Assembly: GCA_008933995.1 (NCBI GenBank)
Contig: WARS01000014.1
Span: 3,023,192-3,087,191 of the forward strand
Source: Datnioides undecimradiatus
Lineage: Eukaryota > Chordata > Actinopteri > Lobotiformes > Datnioididae
DNA: 64,000 nucleotides
Reading direction: 5' to 3'
Shown: positions 26,746 to 40,000 of the stretch, one piece after another
Numbering within the stretch: position 1 is the stretch's first letter
How the letters are laid out: each line of letters opens with the position of its first letter
Made by a program: the position numbers and the translations under genes
The notes under the pieces: model-generated
The model's database searches: none
What the model saw: only the letters and a program-made list of their open reading frames with translations
What the model was told of the DNA's origin: nothing

Positions 26746-27569
26746 GGAGAAAAACATCAACTGTTTATTTCCTAAGCTTTCCTACATGATCTTTGGTCTC
26801 TCTTGTTAATTGTTGTATTGTAGCTGGATGGATTGCTCTTTGAGTGATTGCTGAGATATTCTGATTTGATACATTTGAGTGTTTCATGTTTCAAGTTGTT
26901 TGACTGAATGCCTCTTGGTCTTTGGAACAACTTTGATGCAGATGCAATTCATGATTTTCCAGTTCCTGGTGGAATGATTTTGGAAAGCTAGCAAACCTGG
27001 ATGTGCTTTGAAATGCAGAAAACTGTGTTCTCTGATAAAGTGCTATGTCTAATTACTCATAAAAGACACTCAGTTACAACAATGCAATGCAAATGTGATG
27101 TTTCTTCCTCTCTTTTTTTGTTTTTGTGTGTGTAGGTGTGTGCAAGCTAGATCACATATGCAAAGCCTGCCACAGGTTGGATATTGGTAAATAGCCCTCA
27201 AAGGGAAAGATTTCATTTCTTGAGGAACAAGCTGCATTCCTCTGCTCACATATGGCTTCTCTGTACATATTACTCCCAGTGGCCCAATCAGACTAGGTCT
27301 GCACATTCATTCCGACCATCAGCTTCAGAGTGTTTGTTTCTGGGCTTGTTCACACAGCCACACACTTACTTTCAGTGTTTGTCCTCCAGTTCAAGCTTAT
27401 TCCCTCTATACTTGACTCGGTTGTAAACTGGTGTACATAAAGATCACAAACACTCCCACGCAGTGCCCATCCTCAGGTGATAAATGCACATCATTGATCT
27501 CCATCGCAGTGTAACTCTGTGCCCACTGAAGCTGATCCCTCACTGTTATTCTTACAGCAGCGGCCATAT

Positions 27570-27611
27570 GGTTAGCACTTAGTGCCACCTGCCTCTGGTG
27601 CTAACCAGAGG
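27570..27611. repeat. Two overlapping, mutually exclusive inverted repeats
   Basis: GGTTAGCAC (27570-27578) is complementary to GTGCTAACC (27598-27606). CCTCTGGT (27592-27599) is complementary to ACCAGAGG (27604-27611) with loop GCTA. The two stems share bases, so only one can form at a time in a single strand. Confidence 0.8.
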
Positions 27612-29574
27612 AGATGGGGAATATGATGCCGGGGGGGAGAAGAGGGATTGGCAGGTTCGGCTGCCATGAGAGCAGGAAATCACAAAGTCTCCAGACTGAC
27701 TTAATGGACTTCCTCTGGTTGGCTGTGAAAGGACGGATGCAGTACTGCACGAGGGTTTCTGCTGGAACAGAAGCCTTTGAGCAGAATAACTCGGGTCTGC
27801 AGTAACATTAGCAGGGTTATGTTATTCTCTGTGCGTCTGTGTAATTCTGCTGCACACTACTATTATTTAGTGTACCTTTGGCTCTCATTTATCCTATCTT
27901 TGCCCCTGGCCCTGTGAAAAGCAAACAATTATAATACTCTTAAAGTACTGTATAAACACAGAGCACTTAAAAATGAATCATACTTATTTGCACTTCAGCT
28001 TCTTAGCATACAATTATATCTACCAAAGTGCCATCTGGTATAAAAGTCATCTCCTGTCTTGGCATATTAAGTCTTCACTTACCGCAGGTGTATTTTACTT
28101 CCCGTTTAAAAAAAAAATCAAAAAATCACAACAGGACCCTTATCTCTAAATATCAGACAGCAGAAGATGTGCTGAAAATGTTGCTCCTCTACTTTTATTA
28201 TGTAATCAGATAAGAAAAAGTATAGAGGCCTAGGTTTTCATATCTTAAAATGATCCTATTGTTGTTTTTTTTGTCTTATTTGTTTAAATGAAGATAAATC
28301 TAACTGCCTGGGTGCAAACTTTTCTGCAGAATAGGAATATTTACCATTATGTTGGCATTACATTTAAGCGTCTTCTCTCTAACTCCTGCTTGGTGCACTT
28401 CCATTATCAGACTCAGTTATCTTTACAATAACAGTCCCTCTCTTGGTTTCCTTACTGTATTAGAGTTGGATTTTGACCCCCTGCAACAGCGTCGCATCCT
28501 GAAATGCGAGATAAATCAATACTGGAAGCAGCGAGCTGTCAGTCAAAAGACAATATCACTTCTGATGCATTAGTGTGTGTCAACTCCTTCGTTGGTTATC
28601 AGCATCATATTGACAAATTACATCTGAGAAGACAATACTGAATGTCAAATCAAAGAAGCTTTCTATTCACAAACTGCTTCCTTGTGTACACACCAGGAGA
28701 GAGAGGGCTCCTCGTCAGCTGTTGGTGTTACTACAGTAACATCGTGCCATTGGAGCAGAGACTGCAGGACAATCTCGCTTTCATTCACTTTGAATGATAT
28801 AAACCAACATCTAAAAGGCATCTCTGGAATCTTATGGCCGCAGATGTGCATTACACAGGACAATGCTCAATAGTCTGCAGCAGTAATGAGCAGAGACTCC
28901 TGGCCTCCTAATTGCTTGCTGGGCTTCTGCATGGCTCATCAGAGAGGGGCTTAATTGGCCATCACTACCCAGGCAAGCATGAGGCTAAGGCTAGCCTGTT
29001 CCTGCCTGCCCGCTTTTACCAAGATGCTTTCAGAATAAGTAAGCAGCTCCATTCATTCTGCATTGCTGCCACTAATGAACACAGTTTAGCCCGGAGGTCT
29101 TGATCATTGTGTCGCACTCCATCTTGGTCGTCCTGTGTTTGGTGTGTTTGGAACCGCAGTTTGCTGGTGTTGTTCCAGTGTTTGGTGTTTTTTTTTCCTT
29201 ACTGTTAAGCATCAACGTAATGAAGTGCTTCCCGGTTTTGGTATTGGGGTCTCCAGTGCAAAGCTGACTCGCTGGGAGATAAGTGTCTTCAGCTGCTGGC
29301 AATCAATTTATTTGCCCTCTAATGTTGAATACGTGTGTGGAATGAATACCATCAGACGTGGAAAGATGGAGGAGGGAAAGGGAGTTGAAATTGCCCTCCA
29401 TGTGCATTCCTGTTCTCTCTGAGAAATGATCCTTTCAGTGGGGACTACACAACTCTTCATGGACCATTACACTATCCTGAAAAATACAATCACACATGAA
29501 CACTGAGGAGGTTTTTGAGCCTATTTCAATAGACACCCAGTTAATGTTAAAACATCAACAAAGAAATGATGTGA

Positions 29575-29592
29575 TTTTTTTTTTTTTTTTTT
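29575..29592 (+). repeat. Poly-T tract
   Basis: Eighteen consecutive T; simple sequence. Confidence 0.92.
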
Positions 29593-30600
29593 CATTTCCA
29601 TGCTTGAGAAATTATGCATTGTTATTCGTTTTTTACTCCAGTTTTAAGCCAGATTTCATTGCCTGTGAGAAAGTTTGTGTCTCTGGTTACAAGAAATGAA
29701 ATGGTCTGTGTGTCTCATACAGGTATGTTTTGGTGTCATTTTGAAAGAAAGGTGAAAGATGTCCCTAAACCTGTCCTTGGAAAAGTTGCCACAATCTTGA
29801 AAGAAAAAAGACACCCACCCATAATGCAGTATTGATTGGTGCTTAAATCAGTTTGATAACAGCTTTGTCAAATCAGCTCTTTTAACAATCAGATTAGAGC
29901 TTTTAGTACAATCGATCGGGGAGGGATTTCAAATCTACAAGATGACAGTTACAGAGGAGCGCATAGCTAGAGCCTGGCCACCCATGAAAAGGATCTAAGC
30001 CTGCATCCACTGTTCACAATCACTTTTCTGATACAGGGCTGCTGCAATACAGAAAGACAATCTGAAAGCAATTGCTGGAACAGAAGGAATAGAGCGAGGA
30101 ATGATAACCAGCATTGTGACCTGAACCTCCGTACAGCAATCGCTGCTCGAGTAACAAACCCCAAAGATTCTTTACAGTACATCACACAGACATGGCAGCC
30201 TCATCTGCACATATCAGAAGGCAACAGTAACATTATTTCACTCGGTGCTCCTGGACAGCAGAGGACGTGCAGCAGAGATCAACTTGTCAGTTCACCGCAT
30301 GTCCCCCAGAACAATACCACGATATCGATTCATGCAGCTGAATCTGAATTAATGTCATGCAGTGTCACATCCAGATGAAACAAATGCCACCTGAAATGCC
30401 ACGTACGGTAAATAAGGACAACCGCACAGCAGCCAAATCATTACATCATACAAAAAAAAATTTAAAATACACCCTCTGTCGAGGTTACCCCCATTTATAT
30501 TTAAAGCACAAGGTGTTATGCTGTTGCAGCCATTATTATAGTGAGCTGGGTTAGCCTGCATCTGGGATAAATTAAAAGTGACTTTATGAGTCACCACAAC

Positions 30601-31290
30601 AGTTCGGCAAAATGGAGCTAGAGAATGGAGGTATTCACTGGTAATTGCTGGTATTCTCTATTTTCGATGTTGAAAGGTACTCTCTTGAGCTGTAATTCTG
30701 GTTGCCAAGTCAGCGAGAGGAGACTGTGAGACTGCGCTGGCTTCTCTCTTGGGCTTCTTAATTGGCTTTGTTATTGCAGACCTGTGCAGGGTGAAGGCAG
30801 CGCGAGAGAATCTGGGCTTTGGTTTATAAGATACAGAGCTTTCGACTGTGACCCTCCTCCCAGGGGCAGAGTGTTCACAGCTGCTCTCTCTGGAGAAGGT
30901 GACCTGGCTTTGGATCCCTCCCTGTGCTTCTCCCAGAGGACCACCCCCCACCACCACCACCCATCCTCTCCCGCCCCTCTCATTTGCTCCTCTCCTCTCA
31001 GAGGTCATTTTCTCCACCATCGTGAAGTTTTCTCCTCCCTCCCTCCTTCTTTCTCTGCACCCATCCGTTTGGCCCAGCAGGGAGTCGCTAATTCTCTCCG
31101 CTCTGCAAATTTCCACACTTTTCCGGCGTGGGATGCCAACACCTCTTCAGTGCCTCACTCTGGCACCCCCCCACCCCCCCCACCAACACAGACACTCATG
31201 CATATAAGACACAATTCTCCACACTGGCTCGACCCCACACTCACTGGGCTTTTAGAAGTGAGAGAACAGGGGTGGCATACGTGACAGTCA
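30601..31290. other. C-rich, pyrimidine-biased block with long but unconvincing open frames
   Basis: Frames of 120-166 codons overlap on both strands (for example 30784-31284 plus, 30658-31116 minus). The plus frame opens at GTG, has no ATG near its start and is dominated by Pro, Ser and His from CCA/CCC/CTC runs. C-rich DNA lacks stops, so these frames are probably by-products of composition. The CCA-repeat (about 30949-30963) and two long C runs (31166-31181) lie here. Confidence 0.5.
31164..31184 (-). repeat. C-run cluster (G-rich on the minus strand)
   Basis: Seven C, A, eight C, then ACC. On the minus strand this gives long G runs. Confidence 0.75.
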
Positions 31291-31464
31291 TAACAGAATA
31301 GCCATGTATTATTTCGGGCGCTGCCACCGAGCCATTTGACATATTTACTAACTGTGATGTTCACTGAGCAATTCTTCTGCTGACCAGTCTTTTCAAAGCT
31401 TGAGAATAAATGACTCTCTGGCACTAGCAGCGAGCTCTCAGTGAATGATGAGAGAGCATGTATC

Positions 31465-31505
31465 TGTGTGTGTGTGTGTGTGTGTTTGTTCGCGTGTGTG
31501 TGTGT
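31465..31505 (+). repeat. (TG)n microsatellite, interrupted
   Basis: About ten TG units, a TTTGTTCGC interruption, then about six more. Confidence 0.93.
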
Positions 31506-33330
31506 TGGTAAGAGTGAGGAAGCACAAAGCGGGTGGTTTACTGTGGTGTCAGGACAACACAGTAACATGTGCAATCAACTCCCTATTGTGAGTTCTTGAC
31601 CCATTTTCTCTTACATGTTATGATCATTAGTGGCCATGAAGCTTTCATATCGCTGTGTGTATTACTGTGCTTCCTTGTGCATGACACTTATAGTATATGT
31701 AGGCATGAAAAAACAAACCACATAAGATACATTTTTAATACAACTTTGCAATGACATGGACTTCTAAAGAGCTTTCAAGTAGACATTAGTGTACATGTGA
31801 CTTGATTATGCAGCATTAGTCTATTTATTATTAGGAAACTGCTTTTGAGCTGTCACAGCTCAGGCTGCCTCGCTCCTTGTAAACACAGCTTTGGAGTCCA
31901 TTTGTGGAATTAAAGTTGCAAATGAGCGTTCCTCGAACAGACCACGACAGGGGTGTCGGAAACAAGATAGTCATTTCACTGTATCTTAATGCTTCTTGTC
32001 TGAGGTATTAAGTGATTTTGATGTCTTGTTCAGAGTTTAACACACGCATAATATACCGTGTATTTCCAAATGATGAGAAGTGCCACATTTTATTCCACAG
32101 ATAAGTGGATTTGTTTATTAATGATATAGATAACAAAAAATAGTTAATACATATGTAAAATGAGAATGAGATCCCCCACCTCCCCACCCATAAACCCACA
32201 AATTGTTGTTACACTTCTGTTTGTATAGAAACAAATGAGAATTTGATTTAGAGGTTCTGGTATTCAGATGTTTCCCCATATCATTATTGTGTTTTTATTC
32301 TGAGCCAGTCGCTAATCTGGCTATAGCCAGAACATAACAGGCAAACCAGGTAGTCAAGAAAAAGAAGTGTACTTCCCAAAACTATTCTTTCAAACAGTGC
32401 AACAACAGGTTTGACTTGAAATTCTGAAAAGACTTTGGTTCAACTTCAACCACATGTAACACAAGGTTTTAAATAATAAACTCACCAAAAAGAGATTCTG
32501 CAGGCTACTTAAGAAAAGCCTCTGATCAGTAAAATGGTCATAAATCACAAGTGATTTAAGCTGTAATTACTGTACATGCTGCTGACAATAAACTCAGAAT
32601 GATGGGCATGGAGAGTGTGGCTGGGAATGGATGTCAGCATGGATATCCTGCCTCCAGTGAATACTAGTGACGCGCAGCACATCTGCAGATGCTGAATACA
32701 GCTAGATTTTGGCTGAAAGCTGCTGAATGTTTGGCTTTTCAGCTGTTTAGAGCTCTTGTTGCCGGCTGATGAAGAATCAGGATCCATTTTACACAGTCTT
32801 AGTTGTTCATTTGCCTAGTTTTGGTACAAACTGGTATGATTGCTAAGTATGAGACCTTGGTAAATGGACATAGACATTTATATAGAGAAGTCCCTTTCTA
32901 CATTTGTTTATGTTTATTTTGCTACCATATGTAACAACCCATGAAATATCACACATTTCAGAAGTGTGCAGTGCATGTAATTCCTAAAACATTCTCTGTT
33001 CATTTTTAAATCCGCTCTGTGCTTTCTGTATAACATTTCCAAAAATCCTTTCGTAATTAGGTTCCTGTGCTAGAGTTCCCCTTTGTTCTCCATTTCTACA
33101 GTGGCTTCCTCTCGCCACACCAGTGAAACCAACCGCAGAGGTGAAAGCAATCATCTGAAAAGCACTCAGCGAGGCCAGAAACTTGATCATGTTTCAGCCA
33201 GGACACATTCATTACAAATGCAGCATAAGTCTTCATTAATGAGCTGGAAAATGGCAAGCATTCAAATCGCTGGAACATATGGAAAGAGATGCTAAGGTAG
33301 GACTGATTGGGCAAGGATAGGACAAGAAGA

Positions 33331-33371
33331 GGGCGGGGGTGGGGCTGGGGGTGGGCTGGGGGTGGGGTGGG
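33331..33371 (+). repeat. G-rich minisatellite with G-quadruplex potential
   Basis: Eight runs of three to five G separated by one or two bases (C, T or CT) in 41 bp. The pattern is roughly repeats of GGGGGTGGGGCT. It easily meets the G3+N1-7 x4 rule for an intramolecular quadruplex on the plus strand, the sense strand of the presumed host gene. Confidence 0.85.
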
Positions 33372-36131
33372 CCTGCCTTAGGAGACCGCTGGTTCAAGGC
33401 CTTGAATCCTCTGTCTTCAGTTAATCATGGCCTCACATTGACACATCCTAATTCACTTTCACAGTGTCTCCAGAACAAGAGGAGCTCTTCCATTAGACAC
33501 GCTTACTGCTGCGCGGGCAACAATAGGCCTGTTGAATAGTTTTTAGAATCGCACCAAAAATTCCTTTAAATTTCTCAAGCGGTGCTCCGAGGGGTTATTG
33601 AATGCAACACGCTTATCCAGAGAATAGCCTTTGTGTCTGGTCTGTTGTATGAGGCCGATATTTAGAGCAGGCCAGCCTAGAAATCAATATCCACTGTCAC
33701 CAGAAGAATGACATGTCTTTACAGAATATGCCAAATGGAGCAAAGCCAGATAACAATTTGAGCCCAGTGTTCCGTTAAGATTATTTATAAATATGATTGG
33801 TGTAGAGGTTTTTGTGTTTGACTTCTTAAACTGACACATTGTGTTATGTGTGGTTGAATATGTGCCTGAAGTGGGATTTTTCCTCTCCCTTTTCTAATAT
33901 ATTTCATTTAAACAGGAGTTTCAGTACAGTAATGCAAGACTACTGCTGAGATCCTGCAACAAAAATCTGAAAACAAAAAATCGGGGCTTGCTTGCATAAT
34001 ATCGATCTAATGTTTAATTCTTTTTCTAATGGTATCTTCCTGAGCATTTCACTGCAGACTTTCTTCTCCAGTTAATAATCCTGAACTGTAGCCTCAAAGT
34101 TGCATTTTATACCATTATCTGGATCTCGTTTAAAGTTGATTACACTTGTTTTATCCAAAGTAAAGAGCAATTAGCGAAAGCTAAAGTAAAATTTTAAGCG
34201 TTGTCTTGTTGACACAAACACTTGAGGCAAAAGTGATTCAACCTTGTCTCGCAGCTGTACTCGTACACGACGTTCCCACCCTCATCATGAATAATCAAGG
34301 GAATTTTTACATGAGGTTTGGTAATCCACTCAAATGAGAAATTAAATATTCCATTTTCTTTGAGAGAATCTCCTGCATATATTTGTTGTGCAGAAAGTAA
34401 ATTGGTGTGCATATCAGCTCCCAGCTGTGTTGTTGTCCATGTCTGTCGAGAGAAATCACAGCAGGGGACCCCATCAACATCATGGTACTAATTTGATTTA
34501 TGGCATGGGTGTATGCAAATGCATTGTTTGAAGGGGTTGTATTTCTCAACCAAAAGACAAAAATGCTGAAAGAATAAATTTACTTTAAGCATTTTTAGTA
34601 CCATTAGAAAATGTGCAGCACAAACACTGCACTCGTTTTAACATCCTCTGACAGAATCAAGCCACAGCTTTACTTTCCTACTGCCACAGACAGTAGGTAT
34701 GACCGTAGCCTGCAGTAATCATGTCTGTAGGGAAGGAGGTTAGTATGCAGACCATGTGAGGACTGCTTACATTCCTATGCAGTGAAGCACATTAGTGGAC
34801 CTTTACCTTCCCCTCAGAAGCGATTCATATCCCTGTTTTGATTGTTAAATTATTGTCAGGGTTTTGTTTTTTCTACAAAGCTGAGACCATTTCGTACCAG
34901 CAAGATTCAACTTTTCCTACAACAGAAGCCTTGTAGAAATCTTTGGCTCCTCAAGGCACCACTGCTGCCTCCTTCATCAGAGTCCTGTGATCATATCCAT
35001 CGTTTTGTCAGTCCTGCTTCGATACTGCTTCTGTTCCAAAACGCTTTATATGCCTAAATATTGTTCTGGTCGTTTATCTTCAGAGATATTATGGTTCAAC
35101 ATGTTTAGGTTGACCAGATTTTCCACAAAAGTTAGGCAGTTCGTTCACAAGCAGCGTTTGTACAAAGATTTATTCCAGCAGTAAAGTAATCAATAATATG
35201 TCAGCTAAAGTGCATTCTTGCAGTTTAATAATAGTGGAGGGTTGGGGGGGGGTATTAAATTGTTATTTTTCAGTGGTATTCTCCATAAAAGTCAAGATCA
35301 AAGTTCTGGGTCTTGTGTTTTTAATGATACATGGTTTTAATGTACAGTCAATGCGGAGCAGAGGAGCCAGTCTTTTGAACTTTTGAAGAACTAATTATCT
35401 TTTTCTCTGACTCCACAGTCATTGTTCTTAATAAGCTATAGTGTGCAGAGAAGCTTGTTGGCTCTCATATTGTTGCTAAAACAAACATCAAATCATTTGT
35501 AGCTTCTGTGTGAATCATTAGCAAGTATAAAGTAAAATGTGATATAAAGTGCAAACATATCGTGGGTGCAATTGAATTAGTCAGAAACTCATCTCTGGCA
35601 CACACTGACCTTTTTTTTATAGGTTACCCAAAAGAGGAAAGGAATTACTTTTGTCCTACTTTTAGTTTCCACACAAGAATCCTCCCATCAGCCTTATTTG
35701 AACATGTCTATGAATAGGAGTGCATAGATTAGTTTAGCTTGATTTAAACTCTAAGTTTAAACAGAATAAACATGATAACCTAAATGAATGCTATCATTTT
35801 GCACATAATTTGACATATTTTTCAGACTAGTTACTTATTATCTGGGATATATATATAATAATATAGATTTAGCAGGCTTCATGCTGATGAGAACACGCTT
35901 GGTTAACTAGGGACTTCTGATGTAGCTCATATTAATGGTTACTGTACCATTCTGCGTGCACTGTACCAGTACCAGTGTAGTAACGGCAAGCTGGTGCACA
36001 TTTAGTTTTGGCGTGTTGACTTCGTAGCAGGAAGAGATTGCAACATGAAAGCGTCGTATCTCTCAGTGATTGTGCAGATACAAAGGTGCTCTCAGTTCTG
36101 GGCCGTCGATACCGTCATGCTCAGCTGAAAG

Positions 36132-36210
36132 ATGGGTTCCTTCATGATGGAGCTGCATGCTCTGCGCTCCTCCGCTCGCTGGGCGGTGGGGCTGTTTCAG
36201 GACAGAGTCT
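36132..36210 (+). other. Weak candidate alternative exon
   Basis: ATG at 36132 opens a 26-codon frame ending at GTCT|GTGAGTAAT, a good donor. The coding length of 79 nt leaves phase 1, the phase in which the UNC5 exon at 56008 begins. The peptide starts MGSFMMELHALRSSARWAVG. It is not hydrophobic enough to be a convincing signal peptide. No promoter was recognised. One chance in three for phase, plus frequent GTGAGT matches, keeps this low. Confidence 0.15.
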
Positions 36211-37039
36211 GTGAGTAATACTGCATGCTGGCTCTCATTGCAACCGATTACTTATCTATTGATTGAAGCCAGCGTTGTGCAGATGGATGCCTTTGGAGTG
36301 TGACAAGTGCTTTAACAACCCCGGAACCTAATGCTCTTTAGCGTCACTCTGGGTCCATGTTAAATAATGTCCCATCTCTAAGTCACCAGGATTCACTCAC
36401 GGTCAATCCCAGCGACGGAAAAGGGAATCTATCTTGATTGGTTGTCTTCAGGCCAAAAGATCTATGGCCGCAATTACATGTAGCCACTCCTCGCTGCAGC
36501 TGGCGAGATGTAATAAATAGCATTAAGGACTGTGAAAATCCTTTAAATACACTTTCCCCCTTCTCTTCTGCTGCTTGACAGTTAGAAAGAGCAATGAATT
36601 CCCAGCGATCGTTGGAAGCAGCCTGTGAGAAGCAGAACGCCGTTTCTACTGCTTATCACTTTCACTTAAGCTGCTCGGGAGATTCAGTCACACATGCACT
36701 CAGATGTGTACACACACCCACACACACCCCATAACACGGTGCCAGCCTTTTTAGTGTTCATACCAGGCAGGGAATAAACCACAGTGCAGTGCAGCACCGG
36801 CTCTTTGTCCTGTTGACGGCTTCTTTCACATGAAAATATACCTCAAGACAGCCGAGTGCTTTACTCACTGATGTACTCCTGCATTTGTACATTTGAACCA
36901 AATGTTTTCTTTGCCTTCTTCCTGTCAGGTTCTGGCACAGGTCCATCATAGTTCCCTAACAAGAAGCCTAAGGCCAGCCAAGTCAATCAGTTGTATAATC
37001 TGAAAATGTTAAAGGCTGACACAGCCGGATGAATGCTTC

Positions 37040-37059
37040 AGATGAGTCACGACTCATCT
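37040..37059. promoter_or_regulatory. Inverted repeat containing an AP-1 site
   Basis: AGATGAGTC, spacer AC, then GACTCATCT: a perfect 9-bp inverted repeat. The left arm with the spacer contains TGAGTCA (37043-37049), the canonical AP-1/TRE site. Regulatory role is inferred. Confidence 0.4.
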
Positions 37060-40000
37060 AAAACGTCAGGCTTAATATGTTTTTATATCAAGCCGTAAAG
37101 CAGCCTCAAATGCACTGGCAAGTCCAACATTTTATTTGTTAGCTCGAGCCCTTACTGATGGTTACACAGTTTGCACAAGCTGAGCTTTTAGCAAGTTTAT
37201 TTTTTAAGATATCGGCTGAATTTCAAACATAATCATCAGAAGGCTGGACAACCCTGCTGTGTGCAGTTTTCTTGTGTTGTCTGAGCAAACAAATCACATC
37301 ACCATAATCACAGTCTTCGATGTTGTGGCTGTGAGTTGACCTTTGCTTATTATGCTTTACATAGAAAGATGAAAACAGACCTGGTGACAAAGCAGAATGA
37401 GAAAGTGGCCTAAAACCCCGTTATCATCTTTGATGCTTCAGCCACAAAAAATACATTTTCATACCAAGGGCATCCACACCCAGAACAAGGAGGTTTTCTG
37501 CCTTAATCTTTATCTCTCACTGTCAGCAGCCCCAAAGCCAGACACCTTATATTATCAGGTCTGCAGCTTATGTCATTGCTTAATGTGTTTTCCCCACAAA
37601 TGTTTATAATTTGACGTCTGCCAAAAAATGTTTTGATTAATTGGAGTCCTTGACACCATAAGATTTTTTTATTTCATTCTGAATGCACGTGTAACTTCAA
37701 ACTAGACATATGTTGTCCTTCAAAACATGTTTTTTTCTCTTCACCAAGCTGCACTTGACAAACTGTCATTTGTATTTGAGTAATTGTTTAGCGCTGGGGT
37801 GTGAGCTTGGTTTATTTCACCATGAAGATGTCAAATCTGTTGCTGTGGTGGGGTAAAAAAGGCAGTGTATATACAATGTGGTGCCTTTTAACTGAACTGG
37901 CTCTGCACCGTTAGCCCTTTTATTAAATCTCCTAATTCAAGCATTATTAATTTTCAAACAATTCTTACTGGGATTGAAAGATGTAGGATATTTTTTAATC
38001 AAACATCAAAGCAGCTCATTTTCATAGAACAACCCTTTGGCGTCAAACCCACAATAGGATTTCTGTGTTGGTTCAGGATGTTATTGCTTTCTTGTCTCGT
38101 TTTTATTTTTGGCAAGATTACAATTTCTTTCAAACTCTTTCTCACACAATTTTGCTCACTCGAGGGTGCTTTCCATTTGCACTTTACTAAAGCGCAGGAA
38201 CAAGCTCCCTCTGAGAGTGACTGGTCTTCACTTAACCACAAGCTTGAAAATAGCTGGACACCATGGCCTGTCTATAAAAGAATGCAGTGATAACTGAATA
38301 TCCCGCTGAACTAGACCATTTGCCATCTCCACTCTCTCATTTACCATAGATTCGCCTTGATGATTTCCTGCTGAAAATCAATGATTCACTCACTTTCAGA
38401 ATAGCGGCTCCTCTGAGGGTGTTGGCTAGGTTCTCCCAGTGGCAATGATTTCAATCAAGAGGCGTGTGAATTTTCCTGCCTTTCACAATAGAATGGAACA
38501 CTCTGTAATAAATTGGACAAATAAGTCATTTCTGTGCAGAAGATGGATTTAAATTGATTCATGTTGCAACCTCTCAGCACACAGACGGCACGCACACGGA
38601 TGTACAAGCACCATACATGCACCCATATTTACTCTCTGGCTCTGCAGGTGCAATCACCAGCAACATTTTCGTTTCTGCTTACCGTCAGTATTAGTCCAGA
38701 ATACTGAGAGGTTCAGGCTCTCTGCACCAGAGTAAGGTGGTATAATACCAAAGGCTATTCCCACATACTGTACATACAGGCACTTAACAATGTTGACCTT
38801 TATCAACTTCAGGCCCACATTTGCAATACTTGCAGCTTATAGCATCAGAAGGAGAGGAATGAAAAGACGGAGAGCAGCAGCAAGAAAACCGGCAACCTTC
38901 AGAAACTGTATCAGAAGGTGGGCTGTGTAAAAGCTCCTGTAAATCTGCCAAAGATGTTGGAACAGCTTTCTGCAGTGGTGCACTGTTTTGCTTAAAATTA
39001 TTCACCCCGGTAGAAAAGTAATCTCATTACTGTTCACTAAATGTGTGGGTTTTTTTAACGTAGCATATCACATCACTGTAATGAACTTCTAACAGTTGTT
39101 ATCAAAAGCACAAGTTCATCCTATTCTTTTATTAGTAGTTAGTGTAGTCGTTAGACCTCAGACCACTGTTTTGGTGTATGAAACCATTCACTGTCATGTG
39201 ATTTCTATTTTTCTTGACTGAACACAGTCGTAAGCTTACACGATATTTAAAAGATATGCCAGAGTTTACTCAAAACACATTCTTACAACATGTCAGCGTG
39301 ACCCATATGTCACAAGCCATCGGCATTGTTCCTAAGTCAGTGGTTTGACATGTTTGTCCAAAGGGCAAATGTGTACTTTTAATTTGACAGATGTAATGCT
39401 GCCCTAATCCAGTAAGACCACCGCAAACTGCTTGCAATTTTAATCCCATTCAAAATACGAATGTGTTATTGTGCAGGACTGATCTTCAGTCGTAACATGC
39501 GCCGCACACGTGTCTAGTAGCTGAAGGATGTGTCTTGATTGGACTGTTGTTTGCTCCCCGCTGAGGTGACATGACCATGACTCCAGTTTTTACCAAATAA
39601 GTCATGCAGTCTTAACAGTGGATCTAAGCCTGTAGTCTTTGGCTGTGCAGAAATCTTGTTGCAGGCCTGGGTTTTCTTATTAATGGAGGACTTGCTGCTC
39701 CTAGCCAGGTGGAAGCGGAGCAGTAATAAATGTGGCCCAATATATCATCCGCAGCACATTACAGGGGAGCTGGGGGTGATTATTCATGCCGGCAGGGGCA
39801 TGAACAGACCTTTCAGGGGTTCATGGGCTCAAACTTTGAAAAGGGCGTCTCCCTCATCTTTCTCAACAGGGTAGGTAGAGTTTCCCCGTATCTCTGATGA
39901 TGTTGGCTCAACTCATCTTCCAATGAATGCGATAAAATCCACAAGATTGGACTTGGGTAATTGGGAAATGTGCATTTTTTCTCTTCAGCTGATTACTTGA

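Larger units (their letters stand above)
21382..30600. other. No gene seen; hairpins and homopolymers
   Basis: Contains T23 (21848-21870), A15 (26731-26745), T18 (29575-29592) and two notable inverted repeats (23587-23610 and 27570-27611). None of the small frames resembles a known protein family. Confidence 0.55.

Noticed and set aside
30784..31284. Longest open frame in the window (166 codons, plus)
   Set aside because: Starts at GTG without a nearby ATG; product is Pro/Ser/His low complexity from C-rich DNA, with equally long frames on the other strand.
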